Origin: an uncultured Muribaculaceae bacterium | GTDB taxonomy: Bacteria; Bacteroidota; Bacteroidia; Bacteroidales; Muribaculaceae | Assembly: GCA_910579845.1 (NCBI GenBank) | Contig: CAJTWL010000007.1 | Location: forward strand, 42,334-106,333 | Direction of reading: 5' to 3' | DNA: 64,000 bases | The notes under the pieces: generated by a model | Databases searched by the model: none | The model's input: only the letters and a program-made list of their open reading frames with translations | Told to the model about the DNA's origin: nothing | Shown: one piece after another, positions 35,599 through 44,256 of the stretch | Position numbering within the stretch: position 1 is the first letter of the stretch | How the letters are laid out: each line of letters opens with the position of its first letter | Program-made: the position numbers and the translations under genes

Positions 35599-36164
35599 TG
35601 TTCTATCATTTTATGGTAATGGGTATCGGAGAGGGTTTGCTTCATGTGGATGATACGCCTGATGCGTTCAATCAATTCCGGGGTCAGTTTGGTTTCTTCC
35701 TTTTCTCCCCCGTCATCGTCTGAATGAGAGCCGAACAACCCGTGCTTGTGGATATAAGCCTGAAACAGCGTGTCCTCCATCTTTTTATGCTCGGCATTGT
35801 AGTTGGACTTATGCCAGACAAACATACTTTTCAGTTCAGCATACTCAAAAGCAGTCAAATTGACACTGACCTTTGAGCGTCCGGGGATTTGTCGGTAATC
35901 CAAACGGTTCTTGCCAGTAACAGAGAAGTAACACTGGGCGAAAAGCGAAAGCATGGTCTTTGAACGACCTACTTCAAAATCATACCACTTACTCTCCTGA
36001 ACTTCGGCTGTGATTTCTTCGATGGAGATGCCATACTGATTGCATAGGCGTTCTATGGCATTCCGGGCGTTGCGGGCTTCGTGGGTATCGCCGCTGTCGG
36101 CAAGCCTCGACAATTTCAAGAGCTTGCTTTTCAGACTTTCATATTTCGGGTCTTTCTTATCCAT
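35595..36164 (-). CDS. DUF2786-like protein
   Basis: A 189-aa protein whose N-terminus (KSKLLKLSRLADSGDTHEA ... LCNQYGISIEEI) has the DUF2786 pattern; the middle and acidic C-terminus are not assigned. Overlaps DUF1599 by 4 bases. Function unknown; common in phage replication regions. Confidence 0.65.
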   Translation of the reverse strand: MDKKDPKYESLKSKLLKLSRLADSGDTHEARNARNAIERLCNQYGISIEEITAEVQESKWYDFEVGRSKTMLSLFAQCYFSVTGKNRLDYRQIPGRSKVSVNLTAFEYAELKSMFVWHKSNYNAEHKKMEDTLFQAYIHKHGLFGSHSDDDGGEKEETKLTPELIERIRRIIHMKQTLSDTHYHKMIEQ

Positions 36165-36232
36165 TCAGACTTTAGGTTTAGCAGATGGAGATACAGAAGC
36201 TCCATACCTCCACCTGCGATTTGGGATGATGT

Positions 36233-36409
36233 TTATAAATTGACCGAGACTTTGCGCCACTCCTTGAACAGTTTCTCCAGATTGAGAGACTGTTTGCGAG
36301 AGCGCTGTGCTGCGGACTTGTTGCCTTCAACGGCTTTTGCCATGTCTTCGTTGAAGCTACCGAGGGCTGACTTGATTTCGTCTGCCAGTTGTGGAAGTGT
36401 CTTATACAT
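36233..36409 (-). CDS. Histone H1-like DNA-binding protein
   Basis: A 58-aa basic protein from the ATG at 36409: LPQLADEIKSALGSFNEDMA then VEGNKSAAQRSRKQSLNLEK and a KEWRKVSV end. The NKxAxxRxRKxSL pattern matches the short histone H1-like proteins of Bacteroidota. A nucleoid-type role on phage or host DNA is likely. The longer start at 36538 runs through the next gene and is rejected. Confidence 0.65.
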   Translation of the reverse strand: MYKTLPQLADEIKSALGSFNEDMAKAVEGNKSAAQRSRKQSLNLEKLFKEWRKVSVNL

Positions 36410-36413
36410 ATAC

Positions 36414-37151
36414 TTACTTTTTGTTGTTAGGGGCTTCTTTGACAAGTTCCCAGTCATGAGCGAATACATCGCTGATGGAGGGCACCCAGGAGTTGGCTTC
36501 GCCTGTCGCAGGGTTGAATATGAGGCACTGCGACACATAGTCGATGTGGTCGCCGCTGTCGAGAATCAGACGCTTCGCCTCGTCGGGAAGGGACTGCATC
36601 TTGGGGATGATATCGGAACCGATATGTGCCGGAACCTGCTTGAACACCATGAGACCTTTGCCGTTCCAACCGTTGCGGCGGACAGCGAAGCCTTCCTTGA
36701 TCAGAGGGAGAATCTGCTCGAAAGTCAGACCATAGGGACGGCACACCTCTCCACCTTCCATACAGGTCTGGCGGAGGCACAGGAGATTGAGGTAAGCGCC
36801 CATCATGTTATGCTGGGCGATGAGGAAGGCGCGGATGCCGAGTTCGAGAGCCTGGAAGTCATTGCCGTCGTTCTGATTGTAGATGAAGTTGCCGAGCTTG
36901 TTGGCGCGGTCCATGAGGTCGGCTACTTCGATGTTCACACGGTCGAGGGGCGTTTCAGCAACCTTGTAGGCTTCCTCGAATACATTAGCCGGAGACCACG
37001 ACTGATAGCCGTCGGCATACTCTACGAGGTAGCCGGGGTTGTCGTCATACTCCGAAACATAGGCGTTTTCACGAATGAGACCTTTTGTATGGGCCTCTCC
37101 GTAGGTCATCGGCTCTGCCGACACCTGTTTGGTTCCAATGAATTTCTTCAT
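36414..37151 (-). CDS. DUF2829 domain phage protein
   Basis: A 245-aa protein from the ATG at 37151. N-terminal block KKFIGTKQVSAEPMTYGEA with GYLVEYADGYQSWSPANVFE is a common phage module; the C-terminal part is DUF2829: FEQILPLIKEGFAVRRNGWN, MVFKQVPAHI and SWVPSISDVFAHDWEL. Function unknown. Starting at 37199 would include non-conserved residues. Confidence 0.8.
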   Translation of the reverse strand: MKKFIGTKQVSAEPMTYGEAHTKGLIRENAYVSEYDDNPGYLVEYADGYQSWSPANVFEEAYKVAETPLDRVNIEVADLMDRANKLGNFIYNQNDGNDFQALELGIRAFLIAQHNMMGAYLNLLCLRQTCMEGGEVCRPYGLTFEQILPLIKEGFAVRRNGWNGKGLMVFKQVPAHIGSDIIPKMQSLPDEAKRLILDSGDHIDYVSQCLIFNPATGEANSWVPSISDVFAHDWELVKEAPNNKK

Positions 37152-37204
37152 ATTTACGATATTAAGGGGGATTATTAAACTCGTCCTTGCATAGCACAAG
37201 GATT

Positions 37205-37672
37205 TTACTTTAGCAGTCGAAATACGATAGACATAAACAGTCCACAGAGAGTACCGAAGAAAATGACGACACCGAACATATTCAACTGGAACTTCGCCCA
37301 GCGTGTCTTTTTCTCATACTCTTTGCGGACCTCATCAACCGGGCGCTGATACTCATTGTAGAAGTCAACGAGCATTTTACGGACGGCACTGTTTATCTGC
37401 TCAATACTTTCCTTCGGGATTGAGCCAAGTTCGGTTGTCTGCGACAGCATAGGGTTGCCGATTCTGATTTTTTCATACTCTCGACCACAACCTCCTTCTT
37501 GGAGATGGAGGCTTATGCCGAGAGAAGCGGTACCTTTCTGTTCGTACATTTCCTTTGCCAACTGCTTGATCTGTTCTTCGTTGGCATTGGCTTTTTCGGC
37601 AAGTGCGAGATATTCTTCTTCTCTCAAAAGCACCTGCTTGTAGGGATTGAGGGTATAGACTTCTCTACTCAT
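37205..37672 (-). CDS. Tail-anchored membrane protein
   Basis: A 155-aa protein, soluble and helical for about 125 residues, with one C-terminal transmembrane helix (FGVVIFFGTLCGLFMSIVF). It is likely anchored in the inner membrane facing the cytoplasm. Family not recognised. Confidence 0.5.
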   Translation of the reverse strand: MSREVYTLNPYKQVLLREEEYLALAEKANANEEQIKQLAKEMYEQKGTASLGISLHLQEGGCGREYEKIRIGNPMLSQTTELGSIPKESIEQINSAVRKMLVDFYNEYQRPVDEVRKEYEKKTRWAKFQLNMFGVVIFFGTLCGLFMSIVFRLLK

Positions 37673-38145
37673 GACTTTTGCGATTTTCTGCGTTCTAATC
37701 TTTCATCGTAGGCGATTTGAGCCTCTGTGCCCGGGGAGCATACACCGAAAATATCGGCAAAGAGAGTGATGGTATGGCAGTACCACATGACGGCATCGAC
37801 AACCTCAAACAGCACTGGCTCTTTATCAAGTACAGGCTTGTCGCCACGCTCATCTATGACCTGTTTGACCATCTTGACTTCATCTTCATGGAGATATTGG
37901 AGCAATCTGTCGAAAGTTCCTTCAAGATTCTCCAATGTCCGTTTCGCCATCTCTACGTCACCTTCTTTCATTAGCCACCCCCGAATGGTGCTGTCGGAAC
38001 AATCCTCCAGACAGGTCGGAGTGGCTTTTTCTTCGCCGGGGAACTTGTGGAACACATACATTCCACTAAGTCCACGACGAAGATGATATGGGAGGTCGAG
38101 GCTGTCATTCCAGCCTCTTTCTTCAAATGCTCTTTTCTTACTCAT
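37669..38145 (-). CDS. Hypothetical phage protein
   Basis: A 158-aa helical protein from the ATG at 38145, which overlaps the upstream zinc-ribbon gene by 8 bases. The longer frame from 38214 starts inside that gene. No family recognised. Confidence 0.5.
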   Translation of the reverse strand: MSKKRAFEERGWNDSLDLPYHLRRGLSGMYVFHKFPGEEKATPTCLEDCSDSTIRGWLMKEGDVEMAKRTLENLEGTFDRLLQYLHEDEVKMVKQVIDERGDKPVLDKEPVLFEVVDAVMWYCHTITLFADIFGVCSPGTEAQIAYDERLERRKSQKS

Positions 38146-38347
38146 CGTCGGTATCGAGATAGGATTTATCACAAGTACAACCGAAGGTGGTCTCGGTGCA
38201 TATAACTGGCTCATCTCCGTTCCGAACAGCCTCGGCTACAAGGTTGGCAATGTCTTCTGTCATTGGATAGGCAAGTGCGTGAGCAATAAACGGCTTGCCA
38301 CAGTCCTTGCATTTAAGCACGAGGATGGGGAGTTTCTTATCTGCCAT
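38138..38347 (-). CDS. Small zinc-ribbon-like protein
   Basis: A 69-aa protein with LKCKDCGKPF near the start and FGCTCDK near the end, two Cys pairs typical of a zinc ribbon. Two bases separate it from the DUF3846-like gene. Confidence 0.55.
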   Translation of the reverse strand: MADKKLPILVLKCKDCGKPFIAHALAYPMTEDIANLVAEAVRNGDEPVICTETTFGCTCDKSYLDTDDE

Positions 38348-38349
38348 AA

Positions 38350-38637
38350 TTACTTAAGCATATCGGATGAACACATTAGGACATTGCAGACCATGTAATC
38401 ATGTGGAAACAGAGCATTATGCTCATGGGCGATTGAGGTGGCTTTGGGATTCTCAGCTAAACCGTACAGCTTGCCTTCCTCATTCAAGACGAGAATGTTG
38501 CCGTCAGACAATCCGACAACTTCGATGTAACCGCCGACAATCTTCTGAACTTCTTCCAGTGAGAAGTCATTACCGTTGGCGGGGCTGACTTTTTCTTCTC
38601 TACCGTCGGGGTAGATGATGGTTGCTTCTTTATTCAT
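38350..38637 (-). CDS. DUF3846-like phage protein
   Basis: A 95-aa protein with YPDGREEKVSPANGNDFSLE, IVGGYIEVVGLSDG, VLNEEGKLYGLAENPKAT and CNVLMC, the pattern of DUF3846. Function unknown. The start is preceded by the recurrent leader GCAAATAAAGAAAACC. Confidence 0.75.
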   Translation of the reverse strand: MNKEATIIYPDGREEKVSPANGNDFSLEEVQKIVGGYIEVVGLSDGNILVLNEEGKLYGLAENPKATSIAHEHNALFPHDYMVCNVLMCSSDMLK

Positions 38638-38815
38638 TTTCTTCTTTAGGTTTTCTTTATTTGCATTTATGGGAGTGAGGGTGCAGTGTGTAGCCGAGCC
38701 TATTTTCGCGTGCTACTGTGGGCGTTTAGGTCATTAGCCGTCAAGACTTACTGCGATAGGAATTGTTGGCAGACCTCGCATTTTCGCCAAGTTCTTTAGG
38801 TCGTACTGATTGCTG
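38638..38815. other. Intergenic leader region
   Basis: Contains the GCAAATAAAGAAAACC leader of the DUF3846-like gene. Also contains a 24-codon open extension that follows the amber stop of the gene at 38816 and ends at TGA 38741-38743. No canonical promoter pair is visible. Confidence 0.35.
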
Positions 38816-39598
38816 CTACTGTGCTGCATCCTCTGGCTTATCTTTGTCGTTGAGTTCAATGAGGGTCATTCGATTGGCGAGGCATTGGGCGTATGTCTTT
38901 TGCTGTGCATCGAACTTTGCGCTGATAGGCTTATCTCCGACAAATGCCATTACGAGAATGTCGAGCCGGCGAAGCTCCTTCGGAAGAACATCGCCTATCT
39001 GGTGTCCTACAATCTTTTCTATTTTCGCTTTCTGCATTTCAGCATAGCGGTAGATACACTGGAGGACGATGTGGCACTGATAGATGGCGAGCAGGTAATT
39101 CCTGTAATCTTCTCCGAGGTCAGGGTACTCCGACTTTAGGTCAAACTCGATGTTTTTCAGATAGAGGGAGAACAAGTCCGACACTCCATCCTCGAAAACA
39201 TACATATTGTCTATCTCCGAATCCCGATGTGCATGATTCGTAAACTCATCTCTTACCCTGTCATACTGGCGTTTCAGTTCCCGAACTGCCCGACATAACT
39301 TCTTCGTGGGATGAAGTTTGAGCATGGAGGCTACATCAACAATGGTGTCGGCATAGTCCCAGGCGAGTTGAGCGACGACAAACGGAACGTATGCAAATCG
39401 CATCAATGTCTCCGAGTCAAGAATCTCAGAGAGCTTCTGCTCATTTTGCAGTTCTCTCCGAACCTCCAACTCTTTCAACTCCTGATGCCGTTTCTCAAAC
39501 TTCTTCCGTTCTGACGAAGGGAGATGCTTCTTGAAACATTCAAACATTGCGTCTGACATCGGGGCGGTTTCGGTGTTATGCTGAAAAATCGAATACAT
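38816..39598 (-). CDS. Hypothetical helical protein
   Basis: A 260-aa, largely helical protein from the ATG at 39598, with a charged segment ELEVRRELQNEQKLSEIL. The 37 extra residues from 39709 (Arg-rich, FWLTKSSPK) overlap the next gene and are excluded. Ends with amber TAG between two Gln codons. Function unknown. Confidence 0.55.
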   Translation of the reverse strand: MYSIFQHNTETAPMSDAMFECFKKHLPSSERKKFEKRHQELKELEVRRELQNEQKLSEILDSETLMRFAYVPFVVAQLAWDYADTIVDVASMLKLHPTKKLCRAVRELKRQYDRVRDEFTNHAHRDSEIDNMYVFEDGVSDLFSLYLKNIEFDLKSEYPDLGEDYRNYLLAIYQCHIVLQCIYRYAEMQKAKIEKIVGHQIGDVLPKELRRLDILVMAFVGDKPISAKFDAQQKTYAQCLANRMTLIELNDKDKPEDAAQ

Positions 39599-39599
39599 C

Positions 39600-39968
39600 T
39601 TAGGGCTGGATTTCGTAAGCCAGAATCGTCGTCTTCTCCGATATGGGAGTGCCGAACTGATTGGTATATGCCGGACGATGGTCAACAAGCAGAAGAACAT
39701 CAACACCATTTATGCTGTGGATGTATGCCTCTCGGATGTCGCAGTTCTTCGGCTTTGAGTAGAAGAACCACGACTTGTTCTCAAACATCAAAGCATTGCT
39801 TTGGGTGTGAGTGACAGACCGGAAGATCTTCTCATCGGCTTTGCTGAAAATTTCTTCGGCAAATTTATCGGTAACTTCTATCGTGCCGGGATAAACGGGA
39901 GCGCCAAGTTTGGCTGACCTCCCGTTTATCAGGCGACGAAAGAACTCCTTTTGAGAGATATTCTTCAT
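39600..39968 (-). CDS. Hypothetical protein downstream of DGR target 1
   Basis: A 122-aa alpha/beta protein, 6 bases behind the DGR target gene and therefore co-transcribed with it. No family recognised; the position next to a diversified protein suggests a partner or chaperone, which is only an inference. Confidence 0.5.
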   Translation of the reverse strand: MKNISQKEFFRRLINGRSAKLGAPVYPGTIEVTDKFAEEIFSKADEKIFRSVTHTQSNALMFENKSWFFYSKPKNCDIREAYIHSINGVDVLLLVDHRPAYTNQFGTPISEKTTILAYEIQP

Positions 39969-39974
39969 GCCCGA

Positions 39975-40568
39975 TTACTCTTTTTCATCAGACTTGGGGA
40001 TGAAGCAGAAATCAGCAAACAGTTCTGCGAACTGCTTTCCGGAATATTCTGCCAGTTCTTCGCTCTTGAAGGCGAGCCGAGAGCCGCCGCTCGCGGACGA
40101 GACCGACGAGGCGTAATGCGCACCCGAGAAAACGAGACCGCCATACGCATACGCATCGAAATTCGAGCGACCAACACAACGGCGCTCCTGCTTCTCATCC
40201 TCGGACATGGCTTCGTAGTCCTCCTTAGAGATGAGTTCGTACCAGGGATACCAGCGCTGCTCTCCGGGGACGAACTGGGGCTCCCATCCGTCATTGAGGG
40301 CGGCGACGATGACGCGCATCTTCATGTAGGCTACGAGGTCTTTGTTGACTGCTTCGGGGAAGCGCCATGATGCCGTACTTGCGGCGACTACGATAGGATT
40401 GTCCTCGCCAAGTTCATTGACGGCATCCTCGTAGGTTTTCACTCTCTCGGTGGCGGGCAGGATTTCCGAGAACTTCTCGCCGAGGGCTTCTTTAACGGCT
40501 TTTCTGCCGTCTGCGGAGGTGCTGCGGTAGAACGCAACTAACTGCTCCTGGGTAAAGTCGATGTTCAT
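39975..40568 (-). CDS. DGR target protein 1 (variable C-terminal ligand-binding region)
   Basis: A 197-aa protein with no signal peptide. The N-terminal half is helical (SADGRKAVKEALGEKFSEIL). The second half has DGWEPQFVPGEQRWYPWYEL and then the variable repeat (residues ~129-165, beginning RCVGRSNFDAYAYGG), ending SRLAFKSEELAEYSGKQFAE. This matches the small Bacteroidota DGR targets with a C-type-lectin-like end. Thirteen codons map to adenine-containing template codons. It is 23.5 kb from the reverse transcriptase, so it must be diversified at a distance. Confidence 0.85.
   Translation of the reverse strand: MNIDFTQEQLVAFYRSTSADGRKAVKEALGEKFSEILPATERVKTYEDAVNELGEDNPIVVAASTASWRFPEAVNKDLVAYMKMRVIVAALNDGWEPQFVPGEQRWYPWYELISKEDYEAMSEDEKQERRCVGRSNFDAYAYGGLVFSGAHYASSVSSASGGSRLAFKSEELAEYSGKQFAELFADFCFIPKSDEKE
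40074..40183 (-). repeat. DGR variable repeat VR1
   Basis: A 110-nt block aligning without gaps to the template repeat at 63573-63682. All 17 differences are at template adenines (coding strand). The 3' flank on the coding strand reads CTCGCCTT, as in VR2, whereas the template has CTCAACTT. Confidence 0.95.
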
Positions 40569-40615
40569 CTTCTTTTTACTTTAATGGTTATATTCTTTAT
40601 TTGCTTTTATTACCG

Positions 40616-40623
40616 CAAAGGTA
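40616..40623 (-). promoter_or_regulatory. -7 element before DGR target 1
   Basis: TACCTTTG on the minus strand fits the host TAnnTTTG box, 48 bases before the target 1 start. No clear -33 box is found 19 bases further up, so the promoter may need an activator. Confidence 0.45.
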
Positions 40624-40687
40624 ATCATTTATTATCATTTATGCACAATCTTGAATGTTAAAATTGTGCCGAGAGGCTATTTTCGGC

Positions 40688-40867
40688 TTAATCGAGCGTA
40701 AATTCATCATCATAAACGAAAATTCTCGCTCCTGACCCGCAAATTTCGACCTCCCACTTATACATGGTGGGCCAATACTTGACGAGGATAATGTTGACAT
40801 ATCCGAGATGCGGCTCATTCAAGGTAGCCGACCTTCCGTCATATTCAGTAACTCCATCCATAGCCAT
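40688..40867 (-). CDS. Small hypothetical protein
   Basis: A 59-aa frame (MAMDGVTEYDGRSATLNEPH...) ending in FVYDDEFTLD. It overlaps the upstream gene by 23 bases and keeps the operon spacing. Not recognised. Confidence 0.5.
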   Translation of the reverse strand: MAMDGVTEYDGRSATLNEPHLGYVNIILVKYWPTMYKWEVEICGSGARIFVYDDEFTLD

Positions 40868-41222
40868 CTTCTGTTGCGTGAATACAATATTCTTCCGAAA
40901 TGCCGTCTATCTGTTCAATCAGTCCCCGGATTTGGTCGTGGAACCATTCGTTAAACGACAGGCGGTTGTGCTTCTCCCATCTTTCGACGAACACCCCGCA
41001 GGGTTCGGCATAGGCATTTTCGATACATCTCTCCAACTGATGCAGGAGGATGAGTAGCCGACGTTCCAACTTTTTCTCTCTGGCTTCAAGCTCATCAATA
41101 CAGGGATGGAGCCGGGCGTGCCATTCGTTGAGAGGTCGGACATTGCGGATTTCATAGGAGCTTTCATCTGCTGCGTTCTTAATCCAGATACGCTTGCCCC
41201 AGGGTGTCGCTTCGATTCTCAT
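40845..41222 (-). CDS. Hypothetical helical protein
   Basis: A 125-aa protein with a central charged helix (DELEAREKKLERRLLILLHQ). Overlaps its neighbours in the operon. No family recognised. Confidence 0.5.
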   Translation of the reverse strand: MRIEATPWGKRIWIKNAADESSYEIRNVRPLNEWHARLHPCIDELEAREKKLERRLLILLHQLERCIENAYAEPCGVFVERWEKHNRLSFNEWFHDQIRGLIEQIDGISEEYCIHATEDGYGWSY

Positions 41223-41491
41223 GCTTTTGAGTCATTAGAGATGATATACATTACGTAGCAATCGACTACATCGCAAGGGAGACCAAAGGCAGGGCAATGA
41301 GAGAAGTATGCTTCGTAGTCTTCATTCTTATCTCGGACCGGGTAGATGCCTTGTATCTCCATGCCTTCTTTGCGATAGCTCTTATAAAAGTCATCTACAT
41401 TCTTTATATCTTCATCAGTTAATCCGGTCTTATCTCCATACTCGATGTAACAGAGTGCCCAGCCGGGGATTCTTTCGACTACCTTTTCCAT
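41219..41491 (-). CDS. Conserved phage protein of unknown function
   Basis: A 90-aa protein from the ATG at 41491 (MEKVVERIPGWALCYIEYGD, then GLTDEDIKNVDDFY and AFGLPCDVVDCYVMY). The pattern recurs in Bacteroidota phages and plasmids as a domain of unknown function. The upstream ATG at 41539 overlaps the preceding gene. Confidence 0.6.
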   Translation of the reverse strand: MEKVVERIPGWALCYIEYGDKTGLTDEDIKNVDDFYKSYRKEGMEIQGIYPVRDKNEDYEAYFSHCPAFGLPCDVVDCYVMYIISNDSKA

Positions 41492-41492
41492 A

Positions 41493-41876
41493 TCACTTGC
41501 TGTATGCTTTGACAGGAAACACGATTCCATAATGCTCACAGAGCTGAATGATGCGGAAGGCTAACATATTCCACCAGTTCTTGACGAAACGGTCTTTCTG
41601 CTTCTCCGTCTTTACGATGCCCCATTCTTCCCCGAGGTTGCCGATGTGCCATGTGCCGTAGGCTACGGAACAACAGCTTGGCAGACCTTGAAGGTACTGG
41701 GCGATGCGTTCCTGACGATTGGGCCACATCTTCCGGCGTTCCTCGTTGTCATACTCCCGGTGAAACTTGTTGACGAAATGACGGAGCTTTTCTTCGGGAG
41801 TAGTGAGGACTTCATCTTCTGAACTGATACGACTTAGGATGTAGTCGTACTGATCTTGGTATCTTTGCTGTATCAT
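41493..41876 (-). CDS. Hypothetical phage protein
   Basis: A 127-aa protein with an aromatic-rich second half (WNMLAFRIIQLCEHYGIVFP). One base separates it from the next gene. No family recognised. Confidence 0.5.
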   Translation of the reverse strand: MIQQRYQDQYDYILSRISSEDEVLTTPEEKLRHFVNKFHREYDNEERRKMWPNRQERIAQYLQGLPSCCSVAYGTWHIGNLGEEWGIVKTEKQKDRFVKNWWNMLAFRIIQLCEHYGIVFPVKAYSK

Positions 41877-42232
41877 GATCTGCTCTGTGCCTTTACGAAT
41901 TTGCGAATCTGTCTTATCTCATAGGGATAGTCCTGACCTGCGACATACTCGAAGCGCTCGCCGTTCCATGTGAGGCGGCGGAGCCACCAGCCTTTTGATG
42001 ATTTGAGGTCATTGATGTTGGATTCGGTAGGCTTGCTCCATATAACCTTTGCTATCTCCTTCCAGAAATGTTGCTCGGAGGCTTCCGGAATCTCAAAGTT
42101 ACAGCACTCATACGAGGCTCCATCTTTGAAGCAGGCTCGCTTCTCCGAGATTATCTCTGCCGAGACTGTATCATGGTAGAGTGCATCAAGCAACTCCTGG
42201 AGGGTGCTGAATTTTCTTGTTTCGTTTTCCAT
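41873..42232 (-). CDS. Hypothetical phage protein
   Basis: A 119-aa protein from the ATG at 42232, which follows the recurrent TTCAAGAAG start context. The upstream in-frame ATG (42253) belongs to the leader motif ATGCAAATAAAGTT. Function unknown. Confidence 0.55.
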   Translation of the reverse strand: MENETRKFSTLQELLDALYHDTVSAEIISEKRACFKDGASYECCNFEIPEASEQHFWKEIAKVIWSKPTESNINDLKSSKGWWLRRLTWNGERFEYVAGQDYPYEIRQIRKFVKAQSRS

Positions 42233-42294
42233 CTTCTTGAACTTTATTTGCATTGATATGATGGGAGGGGCCGGAACACCTCCCCCGATGTTCC

Positions 42295-42639
42295 TTAGTC
42301 GAAGAACTCGTTGCCGAACTCCATCACGCGAGCGATGGAGAAACGGCGGTTCTTGTACTGTATCTTGTAGGCGGCGACAGCTTCCTTCGGGTATTCAGCG
42401 GCGAACTCGTCAACTGTGCTCTTGAAGGAACCGAGAGCAGTGCCATTCTTGCGGAGACACCAGAACCATTCACCTTCCTTGTACTCATCTTCGATGTCAG
42501 CATCTTCGATTTCCTCTACTTCACGAGAGATTCTTACTACATCGTGGAATGAGTCACCAACGACGAACCGATTGCCTTCTGCGGCTATGCCACGCATTGT
42601 TTCAATGAGGGCTGAGAGTTTCATTTCTTTCTTTTCCAT
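42295..42639 (-). CDS. Hypothetical phage protein, first gene of an operon
   Basis: A 114-aa protein with an acidic middle (EVEEIEDADIEDEYKEGEW). The ATG directly follows CAAAGAAG and lies 36 bases from the phage promoter at 42675. Not recognised. Confidence 0.55.
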   Translation of the reverse strand: MEKKEMKLSALIETMRGIAAEGNRFVVGDSFHDVVRISREVEEIEDADIEDEYKEGEWFWCLRKNGTALGSFKSTVDEFAAEYPKEAVAAYKIQYKNRRFSIARVMEFGNEFFD

Positions 42640-42674
42640 CTTCTTTGACTTTTAGTTTGTTTTTTAATTACACT

Positions 42675-42706
42675 GTAAAGTTAGCCATAAGTTATTGATT
42701 GCGAAA
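42675..42706 (-). promoter_or_regulatory. Phage promoter (TTTCGC-N17-TAACTTTAC)
   Basis: Minus strand: TTTCGC at 42706-42701, 17 bases, TAACTTTAC at 42683-42675. About 60 bases further up is AAAAGTTAAACT, which also precedes several sister promoters. Confidence 0.75.
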
Positions 42707-42762
42707 ATCTTACGTCTTTTATTTTTCTTTCAAAAGACTTAAAAATCGGCATTAAACATAGT

Positions 42763-43086
42763 TTAACTTTTACTCTCTAAACCTATCTCTTTGTGTCGGT
42801 TGCAGGGTATGATGTAGAAGTAACTGACACCATACAGGAGGATAACGCCTCGCTTTGTCCGGGTGCATTGGAGCTGTCCCTGCGTGGGCTCTGTGCCATA
42901 CTTATTGCGGTACTCGGCTTTCGACTCCGGCGTGGATTTCTCATACTTGACTTTGCTCATCTCGGATTCGAGGAAGGCAAGTGCTTCATCATGGTCGTAG
43001 AACTCCTTCTCATGGGAGCCGTCTGACAACTTCAATCTCTTGTGGTTCCAAGAGACAATGAACGGATTTCGAGCTTTTCTTTCCAT
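42763..43086 (-). CDS. Hypothetical phage protein
   Basis: A 107-aa protein from the ATG at 43086 (MERKARNPFIVSWNHKRLKL), which follows GCAAATAAAGTTT. The 43101 ATG is part of that leader motif. Basic N-terminus, last gene of its operon. Not recognised. Confidence 0.5.
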   Translation of the reverse strand: MERKARNPFIVSWNHKRLKLSDGSHEKEFYDHDEALAFLESEMSKVKYEKSTPESKAEYRNKYGTEPTQGQLQCTRTKRGVILLYGVSYFYIIPCNRHKEIGLESKS

Positions 43087-43110
43087 AAACTTTATTTGCA
43101 TATAAGCAGA

Positions 43111-43377
43111 CTATACTGCGAGACCTGTAAACTTTATCGGACATTCGATTGGCTTTGCATATCCGGCGACCCAATCGGTGCAATTATCGGCGTTCCATTG
43201 AGCAACTGATTTGGTGGTCCAGCAGTAAGGACGACCTTCTTTGTCAATGGCGAGGTTCCCTTCTTCATCGAACAGGCACCAGTCAGAATGATGGAGGTTG
43301 ACACAACGATGCTTGCTTTCATCTGTGAGGTACCAACCTCCGGCGTGATCACCTCTTTTAGCTATGAGCTTCTTCAT
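43111..43377 (-). CDS. Hypothetical Trp/Cys-rich protein
   Basis: An 88-aa protein with HRCVNLHHSDWCLFDEEGN and NADNCTDWVAGY. Overlaps its upstream neighbour by 4 bases. Function unknown. Confidence 0.5.
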   Translation of the reverse strand: MKKLIAKRGDHAGGWYLTDESKHRCVNLHHSDWCLFDEEGNLAIDKEGRPYCWTTKSVAQWNADNCTDWVAGYAKPIECPIKFTGLAV

Positions 43378-43676
43378 CTTTCTCTATAACTTTTACATGG
43401 CTTTTTGCGAGCCGTTATACATCTTTTGAGTTTACTGCAATACATCGTATAATTTGGCAATACCTCATAGTGGCAACAATGCGAGCAGTGAGGCTCTATG
43501 ATATGAGGGATGGTATCGTAATCTCTTTGCGTCGCGGTTCTCAACGGCACCCAGCCTATCCCGACATATTTCATTACTTCTCCATGAGCGATTACACAGA
43601 AGTCTGCATCTACCACACACTGCGGCGGGTTAACGCTCATCTTAATGGCTGATATTTCAGATTGCTTAACTACCAT
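43374..43676 (-). CDS. Hypothetical Cys-rich protein
   Basis: A 100-aa protein whose C-terminal third has PHCSHCCHYEV, MYCSKLKRC and KPCKSY, a likely zinc-binding region. An internal Met at residue 13 is an alternative start. Confidence 0.5.
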   Translation of the reverse strand: MVVKQSEISAIKMSVNPPQCVVDADFCVIAHGEVMKYVGIGWVPLRTATQRDYDTIPHIIEPHCSHCCHYEVLPNYTMYCSKLKRCITARKKPCKSYRER

Positions 43677-44256
43677 AATACATTCTTCTTGATTGATTTC
43701 TGCACCATGAATCTGACCACCCGACGTACCTTCCGAAACGACGATGCAACCTTTTCATTTCCGGGTATTCCTCCCCACTTATGTCATCCCAAATATCAAA
43801 CCATGCACAATCAAACTTCTCATTCGGCTTGTACTCAAAGATGCTTTCGTTGACTATTTCAACACGAGGGTCATTCGTGTAGGATGAGGCTACCAACTTT
43901 ATCACGTCCGGCGATTGCTCAACGACAACTACCTTCGTAACATCATTCTTATCAAGCAGGCATTTCAACACCATTCCAAGACCTAAACCACCAATCAGAA
44001 CTTTTCCTTGTGCTTTTTGGATGAACTTGTAATGGTCGTTCACTTCGGCGGGCGTGTTGCTCATTATAATCTTTCCATCGCAATACAATCCATAATACTC
44101 GCCTGCTTCTATGAACCTGTTTCTGCCGTTGATCATCTCGCCGAGGTTGTGCATTTTCTCTCCTTCGGGTGTGATGGTAAACTTCTTTAGTTCCCAGTCT
44201 CCCGATACTCCTGTCGGTAAGTTCAATTCAACTTTTCTCATATCAGAACAGGTCAT
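43666..44256 (-). CDS. Class I SAM-dependent methyltransferase-like protein
   Basis: A 196-aa protein with KVLIGGLGLGMVLKCLL (glycine-rich loop I), KVVVVEQSPDVIKLV (acidic end of strand 2) and FDCAWFDIWDD (loop IV region), the order of spermidine-synthase-type methyltransferases. The C-terminus is short and basic. No DNA-methylase NPPY/PC motif is seen, so a DNA target is not indicated. Confidence 0.65.
   Translation of the reverse strand: MTCSDMRKVELNLPTGVSGDWELKKFTITPEGEKMHNLGEMINGRNRFIEAGEYYGLYCDGKIIMSNTPAEVNDHYKFIQKAQGKVLIGGLGLGMVLKCLLDKNDVTKVVVVEQSPDVIKLVASSYTNDPRVEIVNESIFEYKPNEKFDCAWFDIWDDISGEEYPEMKRLHRRFGRYVGWSDSWCRNQSRRMYYGS

Noticed and set aside
36081..37178. 365-aa plus-strand frame
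   Set aside because: Exactly antisense to the DUF2829, H1-like and DUF2786 genes, which carry recognisable domains and operon spacing.
43666..44256. DNA methyltransferase of a restriction-modification system
   Set aside because: SAM-binding fold only; no target-base catalytic motif and no partner nuclease beside it.
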